Positions 9,237 through 16,576 of a stretch of 64,000 nt of DNA are shown here, in pieces. The translations under genes were made by a program, and so were the position numbers. Origin of the DNA: a bacterium (GTDB taxonomy: Bacteria > Krumholzibacteriota > Krumholzibacteriia > LZORAL124-64-63). The notes under the pieces are model-generated. The model worked only from the letters and a program-made list of their open reading frames with translations. It made no database searches and was not told the origin of the DNA. How positions within the stretch are numbered: the first letter of the stretch is position 1; the number at the start of each line of letters is the position of its first letter. The DNA lies in contig JADJCK010000014.1 in the NCBI GenBank assembly GCA_016703265.1, positions 1 through 64,000 of the forward strand. The letters are read 5' to 3'.

Positions 9237-9268
9237 CGGCGTTCACGCCAGGCATGACGCGATGCGGG

Positions 9269-9520
9269 CTACCGCGGCGCGCGGTCCTTGGCCTCGTTCA
9301 CGCTGAGGTTGCGACCCTCCATCGCGAAGCCGTCGAGCGCCTGGATGGCCCCCGCACAGGCGCTGTCATCCATCTCGATGAAACCGAAGCCGCGGGGGCG
9401 GCCGGTTTCGCGGTCGTTGATGAGGGCCACCGAGTGCACGGTGCCGTGCTTGGCGAACAGCTGGGACACCGAGTCGTTGGTCGCGGTGAACGGCAGGTTG
9501 CCGACGTAGATCTTCTTCAT
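9269..9520 (-). CDS. Small RRM RNA-binding protein (copy 1)
   Basis: An 83-residue single RNA-recognition motif. RNP2 is KIYVGNLPF at the start and RNP1 is RGFGFIEM in the middle; both aromatic positions needed for stacking on RNA are present. Such bacterial and cyanobacterial RRM proteins bind single-stranded RNA and are often linked to cold or stress response. It has no glycine-rich tail, unlike its paralogue at 59012-59350, with which it shares long identical blocks (HGTVHSVALINDRETGRPRG). A leader of about 200 nt is likely, and part of it is conserved between the two copies. A terminator hairpin follows, so it is probably transcribed alone. Confidence 0.92.
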   Translation of the reverse strand: MKKIYVGNLPFTATNDSVSQLFAKHGTVHSVALINDRETGRPRGFGFIEMDDSACAGAIQALDGFAMEGRNLSVNEAKDRAPR

Positions 9521-9624
9521 GTGGTTCCACCTATAGGGAAGGGGAGCTTTCCGGAATCGGGGGAACCCCGATCAGGGTTGGTGAAGATCCGGGGCGTGGG
9601 ACGCGGCGGGTCGAAAACAATCCA

Positions 9625-9660
9625 GAAATCCTGGCCCCCAATATAGCCCGCCGGCGGCAG
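9625..9660 (-). promoter_or_regulatory. Conserved RRM leader element, copy 1
   Basis: Read on the minus strand, it has CTGCCGCCGGCGGGCT, then ATATT, then GGGGGCCAGGATTTC. The same two blocks, with two substitutions each and four bases fewer between them, occur in the leader of the second RRM gene (59476-59507). It starts about 105 bases upstream of the start codon, inside the likely untranslated leader. Autoregulation by the RRM protein is an inference. Confidence 0.5.
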
Positions 9661-9794
9661 AGCCGCTTGTTTCTTGAATTTACGGCTTCGGTCAGAGGTC
9701 CGGCGTCCCCGACGGCCCACCCCCCCGGCCGGCATCCATTGATAAAGCATTATCGTATCGGGGAGCAAATTCCCCGGCGGACACGAAAAATACA

Positions 9795-9823
9795 TTGATC
9801 GGAGTCCGAACAAAGTTGATAAT
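9795..9823 (+). promoter_or_regulatory. Promoter of the GH16 gene
   Basis: TTGATC (9795-9800), exactly 17 bases, then GATAAT (9818-9823), one base away from the TATAAT consensus. It sits about 94 bases before the GH16 start in an AT-rich island. Confidence 0.5.
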
Positions 9824-9916
9824 CGCCGGACCGAAGATCGTTGCCCTGCGCCACACGGCCCGCCAGCGGCGGCAGCGATCGGACCAGCGGCCGGGCCGGC
9901 AACCAGAGGACAGGTC

Positions 9917-11716
9917 ATGCGCAAGCTCTTCGTCGTTGTCGCACTCGCGCTCGTTCTCGTTTCCGCGGTCCAGGCGCCGGCCCAGGTCGGCCCCCTGCTG
10001 TGGGAAGACAACTTCAACACCCTGGACAACTGGCTGAAGATCACCGGCAACGGAAGCTGGGGCTGGGGCAACGGCGAACTTGAGTTCTACAAGAACGAAA
10101 ACGTCGACATCGCCGACGTGCCCGGCGAGCCCGGCAACAAGGCCCTGCGCATCGTCGCGAAGCAGGAGAGCGGCCCCGGCATCGTCGACCAGTGGGGCAA
10201 CCCGCTGCAGTACACCTCGGGCAAGGTGATGAGCAAGTCGTTCGTCTCGGTCAAGTACGGGATGATCGAAGCGCGCGTCTGGGTGCCCAACCTGAATCTC
10301 GGCGGCTGGCCCGCGTTCTGGCTGCTGGGCACCGCGAACTACGCGTGGCCGCGGAGCGGCGAGATCGACATGATGGAGATGGGCCTGAAGAAGGTCTATC
10401 GCGACCTGCACGACACGCACAACGGCGGCAACGGCCTGGACAACTCGACGGTCAACCAGATGATGGGCGCCAACGCCATCTTCTACTCCGAGGCCGCCAT
10501 CAACCCGGGCAACCCGTCGGGCGCCGCGAGCCTGGCCTGGGATCCAACCGATGTGTACTACCGCCCCTACTACAACTACGCGAACCCGCTGAACGGGCGC
10601 TTCCTGATCTACCGGCTGTACTGGGACGAGAACTCGCTGCGGCAGACGATCGTCGACAACGGCGTCGAGTACGACCTGTTCGCCGAGCCGTTCACCATCG
10701 ACGCCGAGTCCGACGAGTTCCGCAGCCCGTTCTACCTGATCGCCAACCTGGCCATCGGCGGCGCGGTCACCGACTGCTACGTGTTGGGCGACCCGGGAGC
10801 CGGCCTGCCGGTCACGATGCCGTTCCCGGCGACGATGTACGTGGACTACGTGCGCGCCTACCAGTGGAACGGCCAGGGCGAAGTCTTCCTGGGGCCGCCC
10901 ACCCCGCGCGGCGGCGCATTCGGACTGTTCACCGACACGACGCCGGTCAACGACACGCTCGTGACCGAAGTCTCCTCGCAGATCTACGTATGGGAGAGCA
11001 CGCTGGTCGACGGCACCATCCCGCCCTACGAGGGCGACAACGGCCTGGCCTGGCGCACCAACGGCCGCGGCTGGTTCGGCGCCGGCATCATGTCGATCCA
11101 GCCGGTGAACCTGTTCAACTTCGGCGAGGGCCATCTCAATTTCCGCATCAAGATCCCGGCCAACGTCACCTTCAAGATCGGCGTCATCGACACCTGGAAC
11201 AACCAGTACTACGTGAGCTTCCCCGCCGGCCAGACGAAGTACGGCCTGGTGCGGAACGGCGAGTGGGGCCAGGCGTCGATCCCGGTCACAGACCTGCGCG
11301 GCACGGCCATCGACCTGCGCATGCTGAGCTACGAGTTCGTGATCCTCGAGGAACAGGGCGTCGGCTGCGAGTTCGCCCTCGACGACATCTACTACTCGGG
11401 CGGGCTGGCCAGCGGCACGGACCGCCCCGAGTACCGCCCTGTCGGGGCGAAGGTGCTGGCAAACGTGCCCAACCCGTTCAACGCGGGCACCGAACTGCGC
11501 TTCGAGCTGCCGGCCGCGGGCCCGTACGAGATCGAGGTCTATGACATCGGCGGGCGCCGCGTGACCGGCTTCCAGGGCATCGGCCAGGTCGGCGTCAACG
11601 CGGTGCGCTGGGACGGCCGCGACGAACTGGGCCGCAATGCCGCCGCCGGCGTCTACCACTACCGCTTGCTGAGCGCCGGCAGCACGGCGAGCGGCAAGCT
11701 GGTGCTCGTGAAATAG
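9917..11716 (+). CDS. Secreted GH16 beta-glucanase with C-terminal FlgD-like sorting module
   Basis: A 599-residue secreted endoglucanase of the laminarinase type. ATG 9917 follows GAGGA; residues 1-22 are a signal peptide ending AQA-PAQ. The GH16 domain spans about 25-295 and contains the catalytic ExDxxE motif as GEIDMMEMG (nucleophile E149, D151, acid/base E154) and the substrate-cleft block GGWPAFWLLG. A beta-sandwich region of about 310-495 with VYVWESTLVDGTIPPYEG resembles the ExoP-like galactose-binding module found beside laminarinases. The end has the FlgD/T9SS-like module: NVPNPFNAGTELRFELP, YDIGGRRV, WDGRDELGRNAAAGVYHYRL. Likely substrate is a beta-1,3- or mixed-linkage glucan. It has its own promoter, and a hairpin follows. 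Confidence 0.9.
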   Translation: MRKLFVVVALALVLVSAVQAPAQVGPLLWEDNFNTLDNWLKITGNGSWGWGNGELEFYKNENVDIADVPGEPGNKALRIVAKQESGPGIVDQWGNPLQYTSGKVMSKSFVSVKYGMIEARVWVPNLNLGGWPAFWLLGTANYAWPRSGEIDMMEMGLKKVYRDLHDTHNGGNGLDNSTVNQMMGANAIFYSEAAINPGNPSGAASLAWDPTDVYYRPYYNYANPLNGRFLIYRLYWDENSLRQTIVDNGVEYDLFAEPFTIDAESDEFRSPFYLIANLAIGGAVTDCYVLGDPGAGLPVTMPFPATMYVDYVRAYQWNGQGEVFLGPPTPRGGAFGLFTDTTPVNDTLVTEVSSQIYVWESTLVDGTIPPYEGDNGLAWRTNGRGWFGAGIMSIQPVNLFNFGEGHLNFRIKIPANVTFKIGVIDTWNNQYYVSFPAGQTKYGLVRNGEWGQASIPVTDLRGTAIDLRMLSYEFVILEEQGVGCEFALDDIYYSGGLASGTDRPEYRPVGAKVLANVPNPFNAGTELRFELPAAGPYEIEVYDIGGRRVTGFQGIGQVGVNAVRWDGRDELGRNAAAGVYHYRLLSAGSTASGKLVLVK

Positions 11717-11744
11717 CGTGCCTCGCTGACGGGGTACGCACTCG

Positions 11745-11792
11745 ATTTTCGGCCGCAACCGAGGGGAATGAGCCCGCCCCGCGGCCGAAAAT
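11745..11792. terminator. Long inverted repeat after the GH16 gene
   Basis: ATTTTCGGCCGC (11745-11756) pairs perfectly with 11781-11792 across a 24-base loop. It could end the GH16 transcript or be a structure in the leader of the next gene, whose start is about 100 bases further on. Confidence 0.45.
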
Positions 11793-11892
11793 GACTGGGC
11801 TGGATGAGTCATCGCGAGGCCGTTCGCACGCCCGGCTCCTTCGGGGAGCGACGACCGGTCCCGCACTGCGGATCACTTCAAGAGGAGGCTGG

Positions 11893-12507
11893 ATGATGAC
11901 AATGAGAAAGCTGATGACCAGCGTTGCCTGCGTCGCCCTGGTGACGCTGAGCGCGACGGCCGGTTTCGCCGCCAACGCCCTGACGAACCCCGGTTTCGAG
12001 TCCGGCGACCTGACTGCCTGGCAGGCGTTCGGCCTGAGCGGCAACTCGGCCGTCACCGTGGTCGCGGACAACGGCCCGTCGGCCGCCGGTACCCATTGCG
12101 CCTTCATGGACAACCATGCCGAGGCCCTGGGCCTGACCCTGAAGCAGACGACGGCGCCGGGCACGGCCGCCGGCGGCCTGGTCACGTGGACCTTCGACCT
12201 GAAGCTGGGCCAGGCGGCCCTGGGCGGCGTCTTCTTCGTGCAGATCTTCGCTGAAAAGACGGGCGCCGGCATCGTCGGCACCTCGGGCCTGCTGGGCAAC
12301 TACGCGTCGGCCGGCTGGAATACGTACAGCGGTTCGTTCGTGGCGCCGGCCGGTACGGACTTCCTGTCGATCCAGTTCATGGCCAACACGGGTGCCAATG
12401 TCGGCAGCATCTCGAAGATGTACGTGGACAACGTGAGCCTGGAGCAGGAAGGCATCGTTGCCACCGATTCGGCGACCTGGGGCGGCATCAAGAGCCTGTA
12501 CCGGTAG
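11893..12507 (+). CDS. Secreted carbohydrate-binding-like protein
   Basis: About 204 residues. Tandem ATG codons at 11893 and 11896 follow AGGAGG; 11896 has the better spacing of 7. The signal peptide MRKLMTSVACVALVTLSAT... ends near GFA-AN. The mature part opens LTNPGFESGDLTAWQAFG, the hallmark of CBM4/9-type jelly rolls, and ends with a metal- or sugar-binding style strand MYVDNVSLEQ. No catalytic domain is visible, so it probably binds a glycan or coats the surface. It is next to the GH16 glucanase, which fits. The last residues TWGGIKSLYR resemble the tail of the protein at 24166-25107 (LGTLKAMFR), a possible export or anchoring signal. Function is otherwise unknown. Confidence 0.75.
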   Translation: MMTMRKLMTSVACVALVTLSATAGFAANALTNPGFESGDLTAWQAFGLSGNSAVTVVADNGPSAAGTHCAFMDNHAEALGLTLKQTTAPGTAAGGLVTWTFDLKLGQAALGGVFFVQIFAEKTGAGIVGTSGLLGNYASAGWNTYSGSFVAPAGTDFLSIQFMANTGANVGSISKMYVDNVSLEQEGIVATDSATWGGIKSLYR

Positions 12508-12536
12508 TCTTCGACCGACGTTCGACGTCAGGGAAT

Positions 12537-12566
12537 GGGCCGCCACCCGCGAGGGGGCGGCCCTTT
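12537..12566 (+). terminator. Terminator hairpin
   Basis: GGGCCGCC (12537-12544) pairs with GGCGGCCC (12556-12563) and is followed directly by TTT. It lies 30 bases after the carbohydrate-binding-like gene. Confidence 0.7.
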
Positions 12567-12677
12567 CCCTTGCCTGCGCGCCGGACCCGATGGAGCGCTG
12601 CAGGATCCCACCTGCGGGCAGCGGCGCCACCGCGTCGCAATTAGCCTGGGGAGGTTCCCCTGCCGAAAGGACCTGGA

Positions 12678-14045
12678 ATGTCCCGCGAACTCCTGCAGGA
12701 AGCGGCGGCTCGGGCCGTCCGCTATCTCGAATCCGTTGACGCGCGCGCGGTACGACCCGACCCCGCCGCCGTGGCAGGACTGGCCGCCTGGGACACACCC
12801 CTGCCCGACTGCCCGACGGACCCGCACGAGGTCCTTCGCCGGCTCGATGACGTGGGCTCTCCCGCGACGATGGCCATGGCGGGACCGCGATTCTTCGGAT
12901 TCGTGATCGGGGGAGCGCTGCCGGTGACGGTAGCTGCCAACTGGCTGGCCACGGCGTGGGACCAGAACACCGCCTTCTACCACCCGACACCTGCCACGGC
13001 GGAGATCGAGCGGGTGGCGCTGCGCTGGCTGGTGGACATGCTCGGACTGCCCGCCGATTGCCAAGGCGCCTTCGTCACGGGCGCGACGGTGGCGAACCTG
13101 ACGGCGCTCGCCGCCGCTCGCCACACGGTGTTGGAGAGGGCAGGCTGGGACGTCGAAGCTGCTGGACTGTTCGGCGCCCCACCCATCACGGTGGTGGTCG
13201 GCGAGGAAGTGCATCCGACGCTGCTGAAATCGCTGGGCGTGCTGGGACTCGGGCGCACGCGCGTGACGCGCGTTCCGGTGGATGGACAGGGCCGCATGCG
13301 TGCCGATGCCCTGCCGCGCCTGCACGGTCCCACGATCGTCTGCCTGCAGGCAGGCAACGTGAATACCGGCGCCTGCGATCCCCTCGAGGCGATCATACCG
13401 GCGGCCAGGGCAGCCGACGCCTGGGTGCACGTGGATGGCGCCTTCGGGCTGTGGGCGGCGGCCGCCCCGGCGCGGCGGCATCAGGTGGCCGGCATCGAAG
13501 GCGCCGACTCGTGGGCTGTCGACGCGCACAAGTGGCTGAACGTGCCGTACGATTGCGGACTGGCCTTCGTCCGCGACGGGCGCGCCCTGGGCGCTGCCAT
13601 GGCGGTGCGTGCAGCCTACCTGCCGGCGGATTCGCCGCGCATCCCGTCGGACTTCACGCCCGAGCTGTCGCGGCGTGCGCGAGGCGTCGAGGTGTGGGCC
13701 GCGCTTCACACGCTCGGCCGCTCCGGGATCGCCGAAATGATCGAGCGCTGCTGTCGCCACGCCGCTCGTTTCGCCGCCGGATTCGTCGCCGCCGGCCACG
13801 ACGTGCTGAACGAGGTGAACCTAAACCAGGTGCTGGTTTCGTTCGGCTCGCCGGAGGTCACGGAACGCACGATCGCTCTCGTGCAGTCGGACGGCACCTG
13901 CTGGTGTGGCGGCACCGTCTGGCAGGGTCGCACGGCCATGCGCATCAGCGTGTGTTCGTGGGCCACGACTGCAGCCGATGTGGAGTTGAGCCTGGAGGCC
14001 ATCCTGCGCGCAGCGGCGCAGGCGAAGGCCGCAGCAGCCAAATGA
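12678..14045 (+). CDS. PLP-dependent amino acid decarboxylase-family protein
   Basis: A 455-residue group II decarboxylase fold protein (aspartate aminotransferase superfamily), cytoplasmic. The PLP lysine is K285 in DAHKWLNVPYD; the HVDGAFG block (251-257) supplies the Asp that pairs with the PLP nitrogen, and TGATVANL is the phosphate-binding turn. Related enzymes decarboxylate aromatic amino acids, glutamate or aspartate, but this branch also includes uncharacterised proteins often called aspartate aminotransferase family. The substrate cannot be read from the sequence. The ATG at 12678 follows CGAAAGGACCTGGA, a reasonable AAGGA site. It converges on the membrane protein gene 14070-14720, with only 24 bases between the two stops. 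Confidence 0.85.
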   Translation: MSRELLQEAAARAVRYLESVDARAVRPDPAAVAGLAAWDTPLPDCPTDPHEVLRRLDDVGSPATMAMAGPRFFGFVIGGALPVTVAANWLATAWDQNTAFYHPTPATAEIERVALRWLVDMLGLPADCQGAFVTGATVANLTALAAARHTVLERAGWDVEAAGLFGAPPITVVVGEEVHPTLLKSLGVLGLGRTRVTRVPVDGQGRMRADALPRLHGPTIVCLQAGNVNTGACDPLEAIIPAARAADAWVHVDGAFGLWAAAAPARRHQVAGIEGADSWAVDAHKWLNVPYDCGLAFVRDGRALGAAMAVRAAYLPADSPRIPSDFTPELSRRARGVEVWAALHTLGRSGIAEMIERCCRHAARFAAGFVAAGHDVLNEVNLNQVLVSFGSPEVTERTIALVQSDGTCWCGGTVWQGRTAMRISVCSWATTAADVELSLEAILRAAAQAKAAAAK

Positions 14046-14069
14046 TGATGCGGCCGGCGGCAGCACCGA

Positions 14070-14720
14070 TCAGCGATTGCCCCCGGATCCAAGCACACCG
14101 GCTGCCCTGTCCAGGCGATCCTCGACGTCCTGCAGGCGCTGCTCGAGGCGCGCCAGCCCCTCGCTGTCCGGCAAGGCCGAGCCTGCTGGCAGCGATGGCG
14201 ACGCCCGTCGTCGCACGAACCGGGCATAGCCCAGCCCCAGGGTGATGGCCAGGGCCACGGTCATGACCACGAACCGGGACACGGACGTGTCGGTGGCAAC
14301 GATCCAGCCGACGCCGTAGACCATCGTGAACACGCCGCCCAGCAACAGGCCGTTGCTGATCACCGGCAACTGGTCCGCGCGCACCAGCGACACGGCCATG
14401 ACCAGCGTGGCCAGGGCGATCAGGATGATGCTCGTGCTGCGGCCCCACGCTTCGCGCCGGGCCTGTGCGGCATCGTACAGCTGGTTGCGGGAGTCGGTGA
14501 TCTGCTGGACCTCGTCGCGATCGGCAACCGTCAACTCGTCCTTCGGGTTCGCGTTGCGGATCGCCTGCTCGCGGCGGTCCAGCTCCTGGATCTGCCGGTC
14601 GAGTTCCTTCACCGGCGGGTGGAAGGTGTAGACACCCACGCCGATGAACGCGGTCAGCATCAGTCCCAGGAAGAACGAGAAGATCGTCTGCAGCCCGTGG
14701 CTGCGCGCCGCTTCGGCCAT
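14070..14720 (-). CDS. Membrane protein of unknown function
   Basis: 216 residues, not recognised as a family. It has an N-terminal membrane segment (TIFSFFLGLMLTAFIGVGVY), a charged helical stretch of about 70 residues that includes KELDRQIQELDRREQAI and looks coiled-coil, then three membrane segments (SIILIALATLVMAVSLV; ISNGLLLGGVFTMVYGVGWIV; FVVMTVALAITLGLGY), and a C-terminal helix LARLEQRLQDVEDRLDRA that also looks coiled-coil. The layout suggests oligomerisation on both sides of the membrane. The start (complement of 14718-14720) gives a clean N-terminus. It converges with the decarboxylase gene. Confidence 0.65.
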   Translation of the reverse strand: MAEAARSHGLQTIFSFFLGLMLTAFIGVGVYTFHPPVKELDRQIQELDRREQAIRNANPKDELTVADRDEVQQITDSRNQLYDAAQARREAWGRSTSIILIALATLVMAVSLVRADQLPVISNGLLLGGVFTMVYGVGWIVATDTSVSRFVVMTVALAITLGLGYARFVRRRASPSLPAGSALPDSEGLARLEQRLQDVEDRLDRAAGVLGSGGNR

Positions 14721-14915
14721 GGGGTGACTCCTGTCCAGGATCGCAGGTGGGACGTCCGGTGCCTGCCACCGTCGAACCCCGGGAAGCTTACACCGTGAAC
14801 CGGCCTTCAGGGAACCTTTCCCCGGCCGTGGAGGTTCCCCGCGATTCGCGCCACTTTCGCTGCGGACGATCGCCGACAGGGCGTGATCAGCCCCAACACC
14901 GTACACAGGGAGTCG

Positions 14916-15455
14916 ATGATGCGAAACCTGATCCTGCTCATGGCCATGCTGGCGGGTGTCGGCGGCGCGAGTCGGACGGCGGCGGCAGCGGCGACGGAAG
15001 TCACGCCTGCCACCGCGCCAGCCGGAGGCGAAGCGGCGTTCGCGCGCCTGTTGGGCCTGGCCGGTCAATGGGAGTCCGTGACGGCGAAGGGTACGGTCAT
15101 CCGGCTCACTTTCGAGCCGATCTCCCGCGACAGCGCCCTGGTCGAGCGCTACGAAGCGGGTACGACCCTGACGCAGACCGTCTACCATCCTGACGGACAA
15201 CGTGTCCTGCTCACGCACTACTGCGCCCAGGGCAACCAGCCGCGACTGGTGGCCGACCTGACGGGGCCCGCGGATCACCTGCCGTTCACGTTCCTCGACG
15301 TGACCAACCTGGCCGGCGAGCATGCCTCGCGCATGGTCGCCTGCGAATTCGTCTTCGAGGACGCCGAACATTTCACCCGTTCGGAAACCTACAGCAACGA
15401 GAGCGGTGACGATGTGACCACGCGGCGCTATAAACGCACCGCGGCATCGCGTTAG
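14916..15455 (+). CDS. Exported protein, DUF1579/lipocalin-like
   Basis: About 179 residues. Tandem ATG codons at 14916/14919 follow AGGGAG. The signal peptide runs to about ASRTAAAAA. The mature part has a compact beta-rich pattern: LAGQWESV, then VIRLTFEPISRDSALVERYE, then TVYHPDGQRVLLTHYCAQGNQPR. This series (treatment of a weight or quality term, then a HxDGxxLxLTHYCxxGNQPR block) is seen in small periplasmic proteins of the DUF1579 or lipocalin-like type. No enzyme motif is present; a ligand-binding role is possible. It lies alone between the divergent membrane protein and the LON-domain gene 90 bases downstream. Confidence 0.65.
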   Translation: MMRNLILLMAMLAGVGGASRTAAAAATEVTPATAPAGGEAAFARLLGLAGQWESVTAKGTVIRLTFEPISRDSALVERYEAGTTLTQTVYHPDGQRVLLTHYCAQGNQPRLVADLTGPADHLPFTFLDVTNLAGEHASRMVACEFVFEDAEHFTRSETYSNESGDDVTTRRYKRTAASR

Positions 15456-15545
15456 CCGCCGCACCCGACTGGCCGCCCGTGCGGCCGGCCTTATCCTGGG
15501 GGAAGGCCGCAATGCCATCTCCCCGAGCCAGGAGTGCCTGCCGTC

Positions 15546-16163
15546 GTGAACCCGCCCGTTGTCATGCGCGGACTGCCCGTATTCCCCCTGCCCGGGTACT
15601 ACCTGTTTCCGGGCACGGTGACGCCGTTGCACATCTTCGAGACCCGCTATCGCCAGATGATGGGTGACCTGATGGACAGCAGCGGTCGCTTCGTGATGGC
15701 GCCCTGCGCACCGGTCGACGACCGGGCCCCGGTCGGCCAGTCGGGGCCCGTGCTGCCGGAGCTGGGCACCCTGGTCGAGATCGTCCAGACCGAGGAACTG
15801 GAAGACGGCCGCTGGCTCATCCTCCTGCTCGCGCTGACGCGCGTGGACATGGCCGAAGTGCCGAGCGAGCGCCTCTATCGCCGGGTCGATGCCCGTGTCG
15901 TCCCGGACCGCGATGCGGGCGGCGAAGTATCCGCGCCAATGCGCGCGGAACTGGTCGCGGCACTGCAGGCACGTTCCAACGGCAACTGGGAGAGCATGCC
16001 TGATGAAGCGCCGGTGGGCCAACTGGCCGACCTGCTTCTGCACGCGCTGCCCCTGCAACCGGAGCAGAGACACCTGGCATTCACGGAACTGGATGCGGTC
16101 GGGCGCGCCGGGATGGCGCTGGCCTGGCATGCTGCGGGCGAAAACGAGTCGCCGTCCGGGTGA
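15546..16163 (+). CDS. LON substrate-binding domain protein
   Basis: About 205 residues with the N-terminal domain of Lon protease but no AAA+ or protease domain. The opening GLPVFPLPGYYLFPGTVTPLHIFETRYRQMM is nearly canonical for this domain (PLFPL.. V.PG.. LPLHIFE.RYR.M). Such stand-alone LON-domain proteins are widespread; their role is thought to involve binding unfolded or specific proteins, but is not established. The start is judged to be GTG 15546, because AGGAG ends 11 bases before it; the GTG at 15534 overlaps that site. It converges with the small membrane protein at 16175. Confidence 0.85.
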   Translation: MNPPVVMRGLPVFPLPGYYLFPGTVTPLHIFETRYRQMMGDLMDSSGRFVMAPCAPVDDRAPVGQSGPVLPELGTLVEIVQTEELEDGRWLILLLALTRVDMAEVPSERLYRRVDARVVPDRDAGGEVSAPMRAELVAALQARSNGNWESMPDEAPVGQLADLLLHALPLQPEQRHLAFTELDAVGRAGMALAWHAAGENESPSG

Positions 16164-16174
16164 ACACGCCGGGT

Positions 16175-16492
16175 TCAGATGAACATGTAGAGTGCCGCCA
16201 GGGCAACCGCGATGACCCGCGAGTACAGCCGCGCACGGTCTGAATGCCGCGGGTCGGCCGCCGAGCGCCAGGCCCCCACGGCAAAGACGACGTTGTAGGG
16301 CACCGGCAGGAAATGGATGCCCAGGGCCAACGCGGCAACCGGCCCGGTGTCGTACACCAGCCAGATCCACATCGAGACCAGGGTGCAGCCGACGTTGAGC
16401 AACAGTCCGCGGAAGAGACCCCAGGTCCACAGGGTCTCGTGGAGCGGCAGGTTCCCCGCCCACAGGTCGCGCAGCTGTCGCACCAACGTCAT
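16175..16492 (-). CDS. Small three-helix membrane protein
   Basis: 105 residues with an amphipathic N-terminus (RQLRDLWAGNLPLHETLWTWG) and three membrane segments: LFRGLLLNVGCTLVSMWIWLV, VAALALGIHFLPVPYNVVFAVG and VIAVALAALYMFI at the very end. The block NLPLHETLW...G recurs in small inner-membrane proteins of unknown function. Nothing catalytic is visible. It lies downstream of the OmpA-like gene on the same strand but is separated from it by the strong hairpin at 16527-16553. Confidence 0.65.
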   Translation of the reverse strand: MTLVRQLRDLWAGNLPLHETLWTWGLFRGLLLNVGCTLVSMWIWLVYDTGPVAALALGIHFLPVPYNVVFAVGAWRSAADPRHSDRARLYSRVIAVALAALYMFI

Positions 16493-16526
16493 CGCTTCCG
16501 CACGCCCCTCACCCGCTCAAGGAAAC

Positions 16527-16553
16527 GGGGCCCCGGGACGTTCCCGGGGCCCC
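16527..16553 (-). terminator. Terminator hairpin after the OmpA-like gene
   Basis: GGGGCCCCGGGA and its exact complement form a 12-bp stem with a 3-base loop. On the minus strand it is followed by GTTTCC. It lies 24 bases past the stop of the OmpA-like gene. Confidence 0.75.
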
Positions 16554-16576
16554 GCGCACCGCCGTCAGGCGGCATC

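Larger units (their letters stand above)
9521..9916. other. Divergent intergenic region (RRM leader and GH16 promoter)
   Basis: Nearly 400 bases without a gene. On the minus strand it holds the RRM leader, with an element at 9625-9660 shared with the second RRM gene and a GATAAT box at 9749-9754 that could be its -10. On the plus strand it holds the GH16 promoter at 9795-9823. The stretch 9735-9830 is clearly AT-richer than its surroundings. Confidence 0.6.

Noticed and set aside
9692..11866. A 724-codon minus-strand frame opposite the GH16 gene
   Set aside because: It has Val/Arg/Asp-rich shadow composition and no recognisable domain.
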